DNA from: Flavobacterium sp. 83
GTDB lineage: Bacteria; Bacteroidota; Bacteroidia; Flavobacteriales; Flavobacteriaceae
Direction: 5' to 3'
DNA length: 64,000 bases
Assembly: GCF_000744835.1 (NCBI RefSeq)
Contig: NZ_JQMS01000001.1
Location: forward strand, 2,852,001-2,916,000
A program made the translations under genes and the position numbers. Of the stretch, positions 35,231-45,451 are shown piece by piece (within the stretch, counting starts at the first letter, position 1; each line of letters starts with the position of its first letter). Under the pieces are notes generated by a model. That model saw only the letters and a program-made list of their open reading frames with translations. It did no database searches and had not been told where the DNA came from.

Positions 35231-36631
35231 TTATTGCCATCCACCACCAAGGGCTCTGTACAATTGAATTACAGCTTTATATTGTTGAAATTTATTATCT
35301 ACTAAACTTAATTTGGCATTTAGAGCATCATTTTTAGATGTTAATACTTCTAAATAATTGGCTAAACCGTAAGTCAATAATTCATCAGAGAAAGAAGCCG
35401 CTTTTGTTAAAGCATCTGCTTGTTTCTCACGAACGGTAATTTTATAGGTTTCATTATTATATTGTGCTAATGCGTCCGATACTTCTTTACCAGCCGTAAG
35501 TAGTGATTGCTCAAATTGGATATAGGCTTTTTCCTGATTTGCTTGTGCGATTTCATACTTTGTCTTCACCTGTCTTTGATTGAAAATAGGCTGAGTTAAA
35601 CCAGTTACAATATTGGCAAAAATAGAATTGGTACTAAACCATTCTTTCAAATCAATACTTTGAAGACCACCTGTAGCAGTAATTTTTAAACTAGGATAAA
35701 AACCACTTTTGGCCACATTTGTCAACTCAAAATTATTAATCAAGTTATATTCGGCAGCAATGACATCAGGTCTGTTTCGCAATAAATTAGCAGGAACACC
35801 AGTAGTAATACTAGGTTGCATTTTTTGAGCTTCAAAAGTAGAACGCTCAATTTTACCTGAAGCTTCTCCTAAAAGCACACTCATTGTATTTTCTAATATA
35901 ATGATGCTGTTTCTTAAATCAGCAATAATAATTTCAGTGGCATATTTTTGTGCTTCCGTTTGTTTTACACCAACTTCAGTCACTGTTCCCCCTTTTTTTA
36001 ATGCTAGAATAGTTTCAATACTTTTGTTTCTATTTATTAAAGTTTCTTCGGCAATTTTTATTTGTGCATCAACTGAAAGGAGTTGGTAATAAGTAGAAGC
36101 TATATTGGCAATTAATTGCGTTTTTATTGCTTGATTGGCTGCGGTTGTTTGCAAGTAAGCAGCATTAGTTGCTCTTTTATTACTTCTTATTTTTCCCCAA
36201 ATATCAGCTTCCCAAGAAAGATTTCCGGTCAACTGGTATTGATCTGTATTCAAATCTGATAGGAAAGATCCAGATTGACTGTTTTTAGAAATTTTGTTGT
36301 GCGTCCAGTCAGTACCCGCGGAAAGAGCAGGAAAATAGCCTGCTTCTCCTTGTTTCATTGTAGCTTGTGCGGCAGCAATGTTTTGCATGGCTATGCGAAT
36401 GTCTAAATTGTTCACTAAACCTTTTTTAATATATCCTTGTAAAAGAGGGTCAGTGAAAATTTTATCCCAAGAAACATTGGCTAATGAAGTAGTATCTGTA
36501 GGTACTACTTCATTTCTATACAAATTTTCTGTTTTTAATTTGGGACGTTTGTAATCTTTAGCAACAAAACACGATTGTATTAGTATTGCTGTCACTCCTA
36601 AGAGTATGATTTTATTTATATTATTTTTCAT
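35231..36631 (-). CDS. RND efflux outer membrane lipoprotein (TolC/NodT type)
   Basis: Outer membrane channel of the second RND system. It has 466 residues. The lipoprotein signal MKNNINKIILLGVTAILIQSC has the lipobox IQSC. NVSWDKIFTDPLLQGYIKKGL and NLDIRIAMQNIAAAQATMKQGEAGYFP are the NodT-type first-repeat motifs, and RPDVIAAEYNLINNF and FYPSLKITATGGLQ mark the second repeat. It overlaps the pump gene by 4 bp, so the two are translationally coupled. Confidence 0.94.
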   Translation of the reverse strand: MKNNINKIILLGVTAILIQSCFVAKDYKRPKLKTENLYRNEVVPTDTTSLANVSWDKIFTDPLLQGYIKKGLVNNLDIRIAMQNIAAAQATMKQGEAGYFPALSAGTDWTHNKISKNSQSGSFLSDLNTDQYQLTGNLSWEADIWGKIRSNKRATNAAYLQTTAANQAIKTQLIANIASTYYQLLSVDAQIKIAEETLINRNKSIETILALKKGGTVTEVGVKQTEAQKYATEIIIADLRNSIIILENTMSVLLGEASGKIERSTFEAQKMQPSITTGVPANLLRNRPDVIAAEYNLINNFELTNVAKSGFYPSLKITATGGLQSIDLKEWFSTNSIFANIVTGLTQPIFNQRQVKTKYEIAQANQEKAYIQFEQSLLTAGKEVSDALAQYNNETYKITVREKQADALTKAASFSDELLTYGLANYLEVLTSKNDALNAKLSLVDNKFQQYKAVIQLYRALGGGWQ

Positions 36632-39600
36632 TTTTTTTCATCTAAAAGTGCAACATCTGATTCCTGATTTTCTATAGGAAGTGGTTTTGTAGAAATTTTT
36701 TCCTGTAAGGTTTGGAAAATGATAAACAATACCGGTATAACAAATACTCCAAAAATGGTTCCTATTAACATTCCTCCAATTGCTCCAGTTCCAATAGCAT
36801 TGTTTCCAACAGCTCCAGCTCCTTTAGCTAACATAAGAGGTAATAATCCAAATATAAATGCAAATGATGTCATTAAAATAGGACGTAAACGGGCAACAGC
36901 TCCATGAATAGCGGCTTGTGCAATAGTCATTCCTTTTTTTCTTGAATCTACTGAAAACTCGACTATCAAAATGGCGTTTTTAGCCAGCAATCCAATAAGC
37001 ATAATAAGTGTAATTTGTAGGTAAATATTATTACTAACATTGAATAAATAAGCAAAGATATAAGCACCTGCTAAACCAATTGGTAGTGAAATTAAAACTG
37101 CAAAAGGCAACATATAACTTTCATATTGAGCGGCCAATAAGAAGTAAACAAAAACTAAACACAATAAGAAAATATATAAGGTTTGTCCACCTGCACTAAT
37201 TTCTTCACGAGTCATCCCAGAAAATTCATAACCATATCCAACTGGCAAATTCTGCTTTGCAACTTCTTCAACTGCTTTAATAGCATCTCCAGAACTGAAA
37301 CCTTCATTTGGCGCACCTGTTACTTTTACAGAGGTAAACAAATTGAAACGGTCTATTGCCTGAGGTCCAAAAACTTTTACTAAAGTCACAAATTGCGAAA
37401 TAGGTGCCATCTGACCATTACTATTTCTGACCAATACTTTATTTAGTGATTCAGGATTACTTCTAAATTCTGGATCTGATTGGTAAACCACTCGGTATTG
37501 TTTTCCAAACTTGTTGAAATTAGAAGCATAAACTCCACCATAATATCCTTGCATTGTTCCTAAAACATCAGTAACCGTAAGTCCTGATTTTTTTATCGCA
37601 GGAACGTTCAAATCTATTCGGTATTGAGGATAATTTGGAGAAAAAGAGGTAGCTGCATATTTGATTTCAGGACGGCTGTTTAATGCTGCCAAAAATTTAT
37701 TATTTACTTCACTTAACTCTTGTATAGTTCCTCCTTTTTGATCTTGTAATTGAAATTCAAATCCATTGGTGAAACCAAAACCAACAAGTGTAGGTCGAGC
37801 AAAATAAAGCACTTTCGCATCTTTAACAGCTGCTGTTCGTTTAAATAATTCCCCAACCACTGCAGTTATTTCTTGATTAGCTTCTTTACGTTCAGCCCAT
37901 GTTTTTAATTTTACAATTACCATTCCGTAATTACTACCAGTACCACTAATTAAACTTCGACCGGATATTCTAAGCACTTCTTTTATTTCAGGAATGTCTT
38001 TTACTTTATTTTCAATTTGCAATAGCACTTCTTCTGTTCTTTTTAACGAAGTACCCGGTGGAAGGGAAACATCAGAAAGAATAGCACCTGTATCTTCACC
38101 AGGAACAAAAGCCTTAGGTGTAATATTTAATAATAAGATAAAAATTCCAGCAAATACAGCTATTCCTAAAAAAGCCAACCATTTGCGTTTTATGAAAAAT
38201 TCAACGGATCTTTTGTATTTAGCAGTTGTGGTTTCAAATCCAGTATTAAATGCACTATAAAAACGTTCCATAAAACCTTTTTTCTTTGCACTTTTATCGT
38301 GTTCTTTTAAGAAAATAGCACATAATGCTGGGGAAAGTGTAAGGGCATTAATAGCTGACAACACAATTGAAACTGCCAAAGTCAATCCAAATTGTTTGTA
38401 GAAAACCCCAGCAGAACCACTAATAAAAGAAACAGGTATAAATACTGCCGACATAACAAGCGTAATGGAAATAATCGCACTACTAATATCTTGCATGGCG
38501 CTGTGAGCAGCTTTTTTTGGATTGTGTTCTCCCGCTTCCATTTTAGCATGGACGGCTTCTACTACTACAATGGCATCATCCACTACAATTCCGACTGCTA
38601 GTACTAAAGCAAATAGCGTTAACAAGTTTATCGTAAAGCCAAATAGACTTAGAAAAAAGAAGGTACCTAAAATAGCAACCGGTACTGAAATAGCAGGAAT
38701 AAGTGTTGACCTCCAATCTTGTAAGAATATAAAAACCACTATAAATACCAATAGAAAGGCTTCAATTAAGGTATGAATTACTTTTGTGATCGATTCATCT
38801 AAAAAGTCATTTGCATTAATTAATGTTGCATATTTAACCCCTTTAGGGAAATTTACTTCCGATTGATTCAATACTTTTAATGATCCTTCAATTACTTCTT
38901 GTGCATTAGAGCCTGCAGTTTGTGCAATTGCAATTGCAATAGATTTATTACCATTTGTATAGGCATTACTAGCATAATTTACTGCACCAAGTTCAATTCT
39001 TGCTACATCACCTAACTTAAGGATTTCTCCATTTTCGGTGGAGCGAACAACAATTTCTTCAAACTCTTTTGCATTTTGTAAACGTCCTTTGTATTTTAAG
39101 GTATATTGAAAAGATTGGTCACCGCTTTCGCCTAATTGTCCAGGTGCTGCTTCAATATTTTGTTCAGCTAATAAAGCTGTAATGTCTGAAGGAACCAGTC
39201 CATAAGCTCCCATTACATCAGGCTTAAGCCAAATACGCATAGAGTAGTCCTTTTGTCCAAAAATCATTGCTTCTCCAACTCCAGCTACCCGTTTTATTTT
39301 TGGTAAAATATTGATATTAGCATAATTTTGAAGAAAAATATCATCATAATCTGGGTTTTCACTATATAATGATAAAATCAAAATATTGTCACTTTGCCTT
39401 TTAGATGTAGTAACACCAGCCTTTGTAACTTCTTGAGGCAACAAAGGTGTAGCACGTGATACACGATTTTGTACATTTACCGCTGCTAAATCAGGATTTG
39501 TTCCTAATTTAAAGTATATATTAATGGAAGCAGAACCATCATTATTTGATGTAGAAGTCATGTAAGTCATATCTTCCACACCATTAATTTGTTCTTCTAA

Positions 39601-39792
39601 TGGAATTACTACCGAGTTCATTACAACTTCGGCACTAGCCCCTTGATAATTTGCAGATACAGTTACTGTAGGTGGGGCTATTTCTGGATATTGTGAAACT
39701 GGAAGCGAGATTAACCCTAAAACTCCCAAAATTACGATGATAATAGAAATCACCGTTGACAATACCGGTCTGTCAATGAATTTTGAAAACAT
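36628..39792 (-). CDS. RND efflux pump inner membrane permease (AcrB/HAE1 type)
   Basis: Second RND pump, 1054 residues. The N-terminus MFSKFIDRPVLSTVISIIIVILGVLG is TM1, followed by LPVSQYPEIAPPTVTVSA. TM4 carries the proton-relay aspartates in VGIVVDDAIVVVEAVHAKM (about residue 410). The trimerisation and porter segments, such as GKQYRVVYQSDP, are intact, and the duplicated TM half includes LAKNAILIVEFSVD. The gene lies between the adaptor (30 bp upstream) and the TolC gene. Confidence 0.95.
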   Translation of the reverse strand: MFSKFIDRPVLSTVISIIIVILGVLGLISLPVSQYPEIAPPTVTVSANYQGASAEVVMNSVVIPLEEQINGVEDMTYMTSTSNNDGSASINIYFKLGTNPDLAAVNVQNRVSRATPLLPQEVTKAGVTTSKRQSDNILILSLYSENPDYDDIFLQNYANINILPKIKRVAGVGEAMIFGQKDYSMRIWLKPDVMGAYGLVPSDITALLAEQNIEAAPGQLGESGDQSFQYTLKYKGRLQNAKEFEEIVVRSTENGEILKLGDVARIELGAVNYASNAYTNGNKSIAIAIAQTAGSNAQEVIEGSLKVLNQSEVNFPKGVKYATLINANDFLDESITKVIHTLIEAFLLVFIVVFIFLQDWRSTLIPAISVPVAILGTFFFLSLFGFTINLLTLFALVLAVGIVVDDAIVVVEAVHAKMEAGEHNPKKAAHSAMQDISSAIISITLVMSAVFIPVSFISGSAGVFYKQFGLTLAVSIVLSAINALTLSPALCAIFLKEHDKSAKKKGFMERFYSAFNTGFETTTAKYKRSVEFFIKRKWLAFLGIAVFAGIFILLLNITPKAFVPGEDTGAILSDVSLPPGTSLKRTEEVLLQIENKVKDIPEIKEVLRISGRSLISGTGSNYGMVIVKLKTWAERKEANQEITAVVGELFKRTAAVKDAKVLYFARPTLVGFGFTNGFEFQLQDQKGGTIQELSEVNNKFLAALNSRPEIKYAATSFSPNYPQYRIDLNVPAIKKSGLTVTDVLGTMQGYYGGVYASNFNKFGKQYRVVYQSDPEFRSNPESLNKVLVRNSNGQMAPISQFVTLVKVFGPQAIDRFNLFTSVKVTGAPNEGFSSGDAIKAVEEVAKQNLPVGYGYEFSGMTREEISAGGQTLYIFLLCLVFVYFLLAAQYESYMLPFAVLISLPIGLAGAYIFAYLFNVSNNIYLQITLIMLIGLLAKNAILIVEFSVDSRKKGMTIAQAAIHGAVARLRPILMTSFAFIFGLLPLMLAKGAGAVGNNAIGTGAIGGMLIGTIFGVFVIPVLFIIFQTLQEKISTKPLPIENQESDVALLDEKK

Positions 39793-39822
39793 ATTTTGTT
39801 ATTTATTCAATAGTTAGTTTGT

Positions 39823-40932
39823 CTATTTTTTTGTTGTTGGATTGATAATAGAATTAAAATCAACCAGTTCAGGTTTAATGAGAGTTCCTTCAGTTACTAT
39901 TCCTACTCCTTCAACAAGAACTTTATCGTTTATATTTAATCCGCTGTCAACAACAAAAAATTGACCACCCGGAATTGCACGAACTTCAATTGGAACGGCT
40001 TTTACTTTGCTGTCTTTGTCCACAACAAGAGCAATGCGTTTGTCTTGTAATTCTAAAGTAGCATTTTGGGGGATTATAATAACATCTTTTAAATCTGTTG
40101 GGATTTGGATAATTCCACTTCCTCCTGAACGTAATAGTTTGTTTCCATTTTGAAAACTTGCTCGCACATTAAAAGAACCTGTTTGCATATTGGCTTGTCC
40201 ACTAAAAGTTTCAATTTTACCCTTTTGTTCATATTGCATGCCATTGCTCAAAATCAAATTTACAGCTTCCATATTATTGATTTTTTCTTGAAATGACTTT
40301 CCTGTGGCGTGCATCATCATATCCAATTGTTCTTTTTCATTTATGGAGAAATAAGCATAAACGGTACTGACATCAGATATACGAGTTAATGGTTCTGTTG
40401 TTGCATTGCTCACATAACTTCCAAGTCTTAGAGGTAACGTACCTACAATTCCATTAACGGGGCTTTTTATGGTAGCATAATTGATTCTGGCAACGATACT
40501 TTGGTAGGTACTTTTAGCACTAGCTAAATTTGCTTTGGCAGTTTCTAATTGCACATCACTGATTATATTGCGTTCTACTAATGGAATTAAACGATTTACT
40601 TCTACTTGAGCAGCAGCAACTTTTGCTTTTGCAGCTCCAGCTTCTTGTGTTGCTGTTTGTGTTTCTAATTTAAAAAGTAGTTGTCCTTTTTTAACTTCTT
40701 GTCCTTCTTTTACAAATATTTTTTCAATATATCCATCCACTTTTGGGCGAATGTCAATATCTGTAATACCTTCTAAACTTGCAGGATATTCTGCTAATAA
40801 AGTGGTATTTGATGTTCCAATTTCTACTACTTTATAAGGCATAACAGTAGGAGGAGCTTGAGTTGTTTCTTTTTTACAGGAGAGCAAGCTTATTGACAAT
40901 AAAATTGCGCTTATAAAATATCTCTTTTTCAT
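39823..40932 (-). CDS. RND efflux periplasmic adaptor lipoprotein
   Basis: It has 369 residues. The signal MKKRYFISAILLSISLLSC has a lipobox LLSC, so it is lipid-anchored like AcrA. The lipoyl halves are DIDIRPKVDGYIEKIFVKEGQ and INYATIKSPVNGIVGTLPLR, separated by a coiled-coil hairpin rich in A, K and Q. The GSFNVRASFQNGNKLLRSGGSG segment belongs to the barrel domain. The regulator gene lies 28 bp upstream, so the order regulator-adaptor-pump-channel forms one operon. Confidence 0.94.
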   Translation of the reverse strand: MKKRYFISAILLSISLLSCKKETTQAPPTVMPYKVVEIGTSNTTLLAEYPASLEGITDIDIRPKVDGYIEKIFVKEGQEVKKGQLLFKLETQTATQEAGAAKAKVAAAQVEVNRLIPLVERNIISDVQLETAKANLASAKSTYQSIVARINYATIKSPVNGIVGTLPLRLGSYVSNATTEPLTRISDVSTVYAYFSINEKEQLDMMMHATGKSFQEKINNMEAVNLILSNGMQYEQKGKIETFSGQANMQTGSFNVRASFQNGNKLLRSGGSGIIQIPTDLKDVIIIPQNATLELQDKRIALVVDKDSKVKAVPIEVRAIPGGQFFVVDSGLNINDKVLVEGVGIVTEGTLIKPELVDFNSIINPTTKK

Positions 40933-40960
40933 AGGTGAATATTTACTAAATTTGAATTAT

Positions 40961-41464
40961 TTATAAATTGGTATTATTATTATTATTATTATTTGTTTCT
41001 GTTTTTTTAAATCCAGCGATGGTTTTCATGAGTAATTGCTCAACCTCTGTGACGTGTGATTTATAAGCTATTACATTTTCCAAATTGCATTTTTCCTCAG
41101 GACAGGAAATCGTTTTTTCTCGATAATGAATCAATTTGTCAATTACAACTTTCTCTGATTCTAACATTTTTTTATATTTTAATAATCGCTCACTCAAAGG
41201 AGCTCCTTTAAAATATTTTTTTCTGTCACCACTAATTGTGAAATAGTAAATCAACTCCATTTTTAAAAGTAAATTCAGATTTGTAGAAACCGAACTTTTA
41301 CTGGCTCCTACTGTATCTACTACATTTTCAAATGTCAATCCCGACTTACAACCATCAACAACTAAGAGACCTAATATTCTTGCTGCAAGAGGTGGTATGT
41401 TATGTAGCGATTCAAAATGGACACAAAATACTTCTATGAGTTCCTTTCTCTCTTTATTATACAT
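40961..41464 (-). CDS. GbsR/MarR-type transcriptional regulator
   Basis: Winged-helix regulator likely controlling the efflux operon. It has 167 residues. PPLAARILGLLVVDG starts the winged helix, and LTFENVVDTVGASKSSVSTNLNLLLKMELI holds the recognition helix with SKSSVSTNLNLL. SGDRKKYFKGAP forms the wing. A conserved cysteine region (ISCPEEKCNLENV) suggests possible metal or redox sensing, which is inference. The C-terminus has a run of seven asparagines. It lies directly upstream of the adaptor gene on the same strand. Confidence 0.88.
   Translation of the reverse strand: MYNKERKELIEVFCVHFESLHNIPPLAARILGLLVVDGCKSGLTFENVVDTVGASKSSVSTNLNLLLKMELIYYFTISGDRKKYFKGAPLSERLLKYKKMLESEKVVIDKLIHYREKTISCPEEKCNLENVIAYKSHVTEVEQLLMKTIAGFKKTETNNNNNNNTNL
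40973..40993. repeat. Trinucleotide microsatellite, seven ATT units
   Basis: Seven perfect tandem ATT units within the C-terminal codons of the regulator gene, encoding a poly-Asn tract on the minus strand. Triplet gain or loss would not shift the frame. Confidence 0.9.
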
Positions 41465-41477
41465 TATTTTTTTTTTG

Positions 41478-41485
41478 CAAATATA
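41478..41485 (-). promoter_or_regulatory. Candidate -7 box for the GbsR-type regulator operon
   Basis: Minus-strand TATATTTG, about 14 bp upstream of the ATG at 41464. It is close to the operator candidate at 41492-41518. Confidence 0.5.
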
Positions 41486-41491
41486 CTAATG

Positions 41492-41518
41492 GTTCGCAAA
41501 ACACCGAACTGACCGAAC
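41492..41518. promoter_or_regulatory. Operator candidate for the efflux operon regulator
   Basis: Two CGAAC sites (41505-41509 and 41514-41518) and an inverted GTTCG (41492-41496) give the pattern GTTCG-n8-CGAAC-n4-CGAAC. They sit immediately upstream of the -7 box, where a -33 element would be, fitting autoregulation by the MarR-like protein. Binding is an inference. Confidence 0.5.
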
Positions 41519-41647
41519 TTAATTTTATGTTAATTTTAAGACACTATTTTTATGTTAGTAATTAGTAGTAAAAAACATGAAATTGATAATTTAAGGCATT
41601 AAAAAGTATGTATTAATTAGGTCATAAATTATAAAGTCTAATTTACT

Positions 41648-41655
41648 TATATTTG
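41648..41655 (+). promoter_or_regulatory. Candidate -7 box for the HD phosphohydrolase gene
   Basis: TATATTTG, about 21 bp upstream of the GTG start at 41677. Confidence 0.5.
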
Positions 41656-41676
41656 TTCCTTAAAAATTAACCTCGA

Positions 41677-42906
41677 GTGAGTCAAATCAATAAACTAAAG
41701 ATATTCAATGATCCTATTTATGGGTTCATTACCATACCCAATGCATTAATTTACGATTTAATACAGCATCCTTATTTTCAAAGACTTAGGCGAATTTCTC
41801 AAATGGGATTGTCTTATTTAGTTTATCCTGGGGCAAATCATACTCGTTTTCATCACGCTTTGGGCTGTATGCATTTAATGCAAAAAGCAGTAGATGTATT
41901 GCGCTTTAAAGGGGTATCTATATCATCTGAAGAAGAAAATGCGTTGTATATTGCGATTTTATTACATGATATAGGTCACGGACCGTTTTCGCATGCAATG
42001 GAAAAAAGCATAGTTGAAGATGTTCATCATGAAGAAATATCACTGTTGTTTATGAACCAATTGAATGTGGAATTCGATGGTCAGTTGAGTTTAGCAATTC
42101 AAGTTTTTAAAGGGGAATATGATAGAAAATTTATGTTGCAATTGATTTCGAGTCAATTGGATATGGATCGAATGGATTATCTCAAACGAGACAGTTTTTA
42201 TTCGGGTGTTGCTGAAGGAAATGTCAATTCAGAGCGACTGATTCAAATGATGAATGTTGTGGATGATTTTTTAGTTATTGAAGAAAAAGGAATTTATTCA
42301 GTAGAGAAGTTTCTGATGTCAAGACGCTTAATGTATTGGCAGGCATATTTGCACAAAACGAGTTTAGTAGCAGAGTTAATTTTGACGAAAGTCTTAAAAC
42401 GCGCCAAAGAATTAACATTAAAAGGAGTTCAATTGCCTTGTAGTGAGCCGTTGCTGTTTTTTATGCAAAATAGAGTTACCTTAGACACTTTTAATACTGA
42501 AAATTTGGATTTATTTTCTCAATTGGACGATTTTGATATTATTAGTGCTTTAAAATCTTGGCAAAAACAAGATGATTTTATATTGTCATCATTGAGTAAA
42601 ATGATAGTTAATCGTGATTTATTAAAAATAAAATTAACAAGTGAAAAAGTAGATATTGAAGACTTACAACCTTTAAAAGAACGTTTTGCATTGGAAAATA
42701 ATATTTCGTTATTAGATGCTAATTATTTTATTTTTAAAGGTAAAATAAAGAATCAAGCCTACAGCAAAGAAGCGGAACCAATACGGATATTAAAAAAAGA
42801 CAGAACAATTGAAGATGTTATAGAATCTTCTGATCAGCTGAATTTAAAATCGTTATCTAAATTGGTTACTAAATATTATATATGTTTCCCAAAACAACTT
42901 GTATAA
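41677..42906 (+). CDS. HD domain phosphohydrolase (dGTPase-like)
   Basis: Metal-dependent phosphohydrolase; the family includes dNTP triphosphohydrolases, but the substrate here is not known. It has 409 residues and uses a GTG start. The N-terminus INKLKIFNDPIYGFI is conserved in Bacteroidota. The HD-site motifs are TRFHHALGCMHLM, ILLHDIGHGPFSHAME (HD pair) and SSQLDMDRMDYLKRDSFYSG. It lies just upstream of lpxD, in the same orientation, with its own promoter box. Confidence 0.92.
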   Translation: MSQINKLKIFNDPIYGFITIPNALIYDLIQHPYFQRLRRISQMGLSYLVYPGANHTRFHHALGCMHLMQKAVDVLRFKGVSISSEEENALYIAILLHDIGHGPFSHAMEKSIVEDVHHEEISLLFMNQLNVEFDGQLSLAIQVFKGEYDRKFMLQLISSQLDMDRMDYLKRDSFYSGVAEGNVNSERLIQMMNVVDDFLVIEEKGIYSVEKFLMSRRLMYWQAYLHKTSLVAELILTKVLKRAKELTLKGVQLPCSEPLLFFMQNRVTLDTFNTENLDLFSQLDDFDIISALKSWQKQDDFILSSLSKMIVNRDLLKIKLTSEKVDIEDLQPLKERFALENNISLLDANYFIFKGKIKNQAYSKEAEPIRILKKDRTIEDVIESSDQLNLKSLSKLVTKYYICFPKQLV

Positions 42907-42933
42907 AATGAACATTTAAAATCTATTTTTTTA

Positions 42934-42941
42934 TATTTTTG
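42934..42941 (+). promoter_or_regulatory. Candidate -7 box very close to the lpxD start
   Basis: TATTTTTG fits TAnnTTTG but ends only about 5 bp before the ATG at 42947. If functional, the transcript would have almost no leader. The HD gene ends 40 bp upstream, so read-through from it is the alternative. Confidence 0.35.
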
Positions 42942-42946
42942 TCGCA

Positions 42947-43990
42947 ATGAAATTTACAGCAGAACAAATAGCAGGGATTTTAGAAGGAGAAGTTGTAGGG
43001 AATCCCATGGCGGAAGTTTTTAGATTATCTAAAATCGAAGAAGGTGACGAGGGTTCACTTACTTTTTTATCAAATCCTAAATATCTTAATTATATATATA
43101 CTACAAAAGCTTCAGTAACAATTGTTAATGATACTTTTGTTCCTGAATCTGAGATTACGACCACATTAATAAAAGTACAAGATGCTTATGCTTCATTTTC
43201 AAAATTATTAGAATTTTACAATCAGGTAAAATTGAATAAAACTGGAATAGAGCAACCGTCTTTTCTTTCGCCAAGTGTAAAATACGGAGATAATTTATAC
43301 CTTGGTAGTTTTAGTTATGTTGGTCAAAATGTAGTTTTAGGAGAAAATGTGAAAATTTACCCTAATTGTTTCCTTGGTGATAATGTTGTTGTGGGCGATA
43401 ATGTGATATTATTCGCTGGTGCAAAAATCTATTCGGAGACCGTTATTGGTAATAATTGTACTATACATTCGGGAGCAATTATTGGTGCTGATGGTTTTGG
43501 TTTTGCACCAAATCCAGATGGTACTTACACTAAAATTCCTCAAATAGGGAATGTTATTATTGAAGATAATGTCGACATTGGTTCTTGTACTACAGTTGAC
43601 AGAGCTACAATGGGATCAACAATTTTAAGAAAAGGAGTGAAGCTTGACAATCAAATTCAGATTGCGCATAATGTCGAGATTGGTGAAAATACTGTGATAG
43701 CTGCTCAAACAGGCGTTGCAGGATCTACAAAAATTGGCAAAAATTGTATGATTGGTGGTCAGGTAGGAATTTCAGGACATTTGACCATTGGGAATAATGT
43801 TAGGATTCAAGCTCAATCAGGTGTAGGAAGGAATATAAAAGATGATGAAGTCTTGCAAGGAAGCCCGGCTTTTGGTTACAACGATTTCAGTAAATCCTAT
43901 GTTCATTTCAAGAATCTACCTAAAATTGTTGCGGAAATAGAAGAATTAAAAAAACAAATATTAAACCAAAAAAATGGAAAAAATGGTTAA
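42947..43990 (+). CDS. lpxD: UDP-3-O-acylglucosamine N-acyltransferase LpxD
   Basis: Third enzyme of lipid A synthesis. It has 347 residues, standard length. An N-terminal uridine-binding domain (about residues 1-100) is followed by a left-handed beta helix of hexapeptide repeats (for example [19 protein letters not shown]). The catalytic histidine lies in [13 protein letters not shown] (about residue 240), and [26 protein letters not shown] is typical of LpxD. The C-terminal helix ends in KNGKNG. The gene overlaps the lpxC-fabZ start by 8-17 bp. Confidence 0.96.
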   Translation: MKFTAEQIAGILEGEVVGNPMAEVFRLSKIEEGDEGSLTFLSNPKYLNYIYTTKASVTIVNDTFVPESEITTTLIKVQDAYASFSKLLEFYNQVKLNKTGIEQPSFLSPSVKYGDNLYLGSFSYVGQNVVLGENVKIYPNCFLGDNVVVGDNVILFAGAKIYSETVIGNNCTIHSGAIIGADGFGFAPNPDGTYTKIPQIGNVIIEDNVDIGSCTTVDRATMGSTILRKGVKLDNQIQIAHNVEIGENTVIAAQTGVAGSTKIGKNCMIGGQVGISGHLTIGNNVRIQAQSGVGRNIKDDEVLQGSPAFGYNDFSKSYVHFKNLPKIVAEIEELKKQILNQKNGKNG

Positions 43991-45371
43991 ACAGAAGACC
44001 ATCAAAACAGAAATCTCACTAACTGGAGTTGGATTACACACAGGAAAAGAAGTTACAATGACTTTTAAACCTGCTCCAGTCAATAATGGTTTCACTTTTG
44101 TTCGAGTAGATCTAGAGGGACAACCTATTATTGAAGCTGATGCAAATTATGTTGTAAATACGCAGAGAGGAACCAATTTAGAAAAACTAGGGGTGAAAAT
44201 TCAAACACCTGAACATGTTTTAGCAGCATTAATTGGTTGTGATTTAGACAACGTAATTATCGAATTAAATGCTTCTGAGCTGCCTATAATGGATGGTTCG
44301 TCTAAGTATTTTGTAGAAGCTATCGAGAAAGCCGGAATAGAGGAACAAAGCGCTAAAAGAAATGTTTATGTGGTAAAAGAAGTTATTTCTTTTACTGACG
44401 AGGCTACTGGAAGTGAAATTTTAGTGATGCCTAATGACCATTATTCTGTTACAGCGATGGTGGATTTTGGTACTAAAATTTTAGGAACCCAAAATGCAAC
44501 TATGAAGAGTATTTCGGATTTTAAAACTGAAATATCGGAATCCAGAACGTTTAGCTTTTTACATGAATTAGAATCATTGTTAGAAAATGGCTTAATTAAA
44601 GGAGGTGACTTAAATAATGCCATCGTATATGTTGATAAAGAAATATCGGCAGCAACAATGGAGAATTTAAAAATCGCTTTTGGGAAAGATGAAATAACTG
44701 TTAAACCAAATGGTATTTTAGATAATCTAACTTTACATTATCCAAATGAAGCTGCAAGACATAAGCTACTTGATGTTGTAGGTGATTTAGCTTTAATAGG
44801 AACTAGAATTCAAGGTAAAATAATAGCCAATAAACCAGGACATTTTGTAAATACACAATTTGCAAAAAAAATGGCAAAAATTATAAAAATCGAACAAAGA
44901 AATTTTGTGCCTGTTTATGATTTACACCAAGAGCCTTTGATGGATATTCATAAAATTATGGCTGTTCTTCCTCATAGACCCCCATTTTTATTGATTGACA
45001 GAATTATAGAAATGTCTGAAAGTCATGTTGTGGGTATGAAAAACGTAACAATGAATGAAAATTTCTTTGTTGGACATTTTCCAGAGGCTCCAGTTATGCC
45101 AGGTGTTTTAATTGTTGAAGCAATGGCTCAAACCGGAGGAATCCTTGTGTTGAGTACCGTTCCAGATCCAGAAAATTATTTAACTTATTTTATGAAAATA
45201 GATAATGTTAAATTCAAACATAAAGTGTTACCTGGTGATACTTTAATTTTTAAATGTGATTTGATAACACCTATCAGAAGAGGAATTTGTCATATGCAAG
45301 CAAATGCTTATGCAAATGGAAAACTAGTTGCTGAAGCGGAGTTAATGGCGCAAATTGCCAAAAAACAATAG
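43974..45371 (+). CDS. lpxC-fabZ: Bifunctional LpxC deacetylase / FabZ dehydratase
   Basis: Fusion typical of Bacteroidota: LpxC catalyses the first committed step of lipid A synthesis and FabZ dehydrates 3-hydroxyacyl-ACP. It has 465 residues. LpxC (about residues 1-300) begins [19 protein letters not shown], with the zinc ligands in [10 protein letters not shown] and the HKLLDVVGD region. FabZ (about residues 315-465) shows [14 protein letters not shown] and [20 protein letters not shown] (catalytic H and E). A second in-frame ATG at 43983 is an alternative start. Confidence 0.97.
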   Translation: MEKMVKQKTIKTEISLTGVGLHTGKEVTMTFKPAPVNNGFTFVRVDLEGQPIIEADANYVVNTQRGTNLEKLGVKIQTPEHVLAALIGCDLDNVIIELNASELPIMDGSSKYFVEAIEKAGIEEQSAKRNVYVVKEVISFTDEATGSEILVMPNDHYSVTAMVDFGTKILGTQNATMKSISDFKTEISESRTFSFLHELESLLENGLIKGGDLNNAIVYVDKEISAATMENLKIAFGKDEITVKPNGILDNLTLHYPNEAARHKLLDVVGDLALIGTRIQGKIIANKPGHFVNTQFAKKMAKIIKIEQRNFVPVYDLHQEPLMDIHKIMAVLPHRPPFLLIDRIIEMSESHVVGMKNVTMNENFFVGHFPEAPVMPGVLIVEAMAQTGGILVLSTVPDPENYLTYFMKIDNVKFKHKVLPGDTLIFKCDLITPIRRGICHMQANAYANGKLVAEAELMAQIAKKQ

Positions 45372-45451
45372 ATTAGATATACAATCTTGCTTTATTTAAA
45401 AAAGAGTAAGGAAGTTATTTTTTTCTAATAAATATAAAAACAAAAAAGCAG

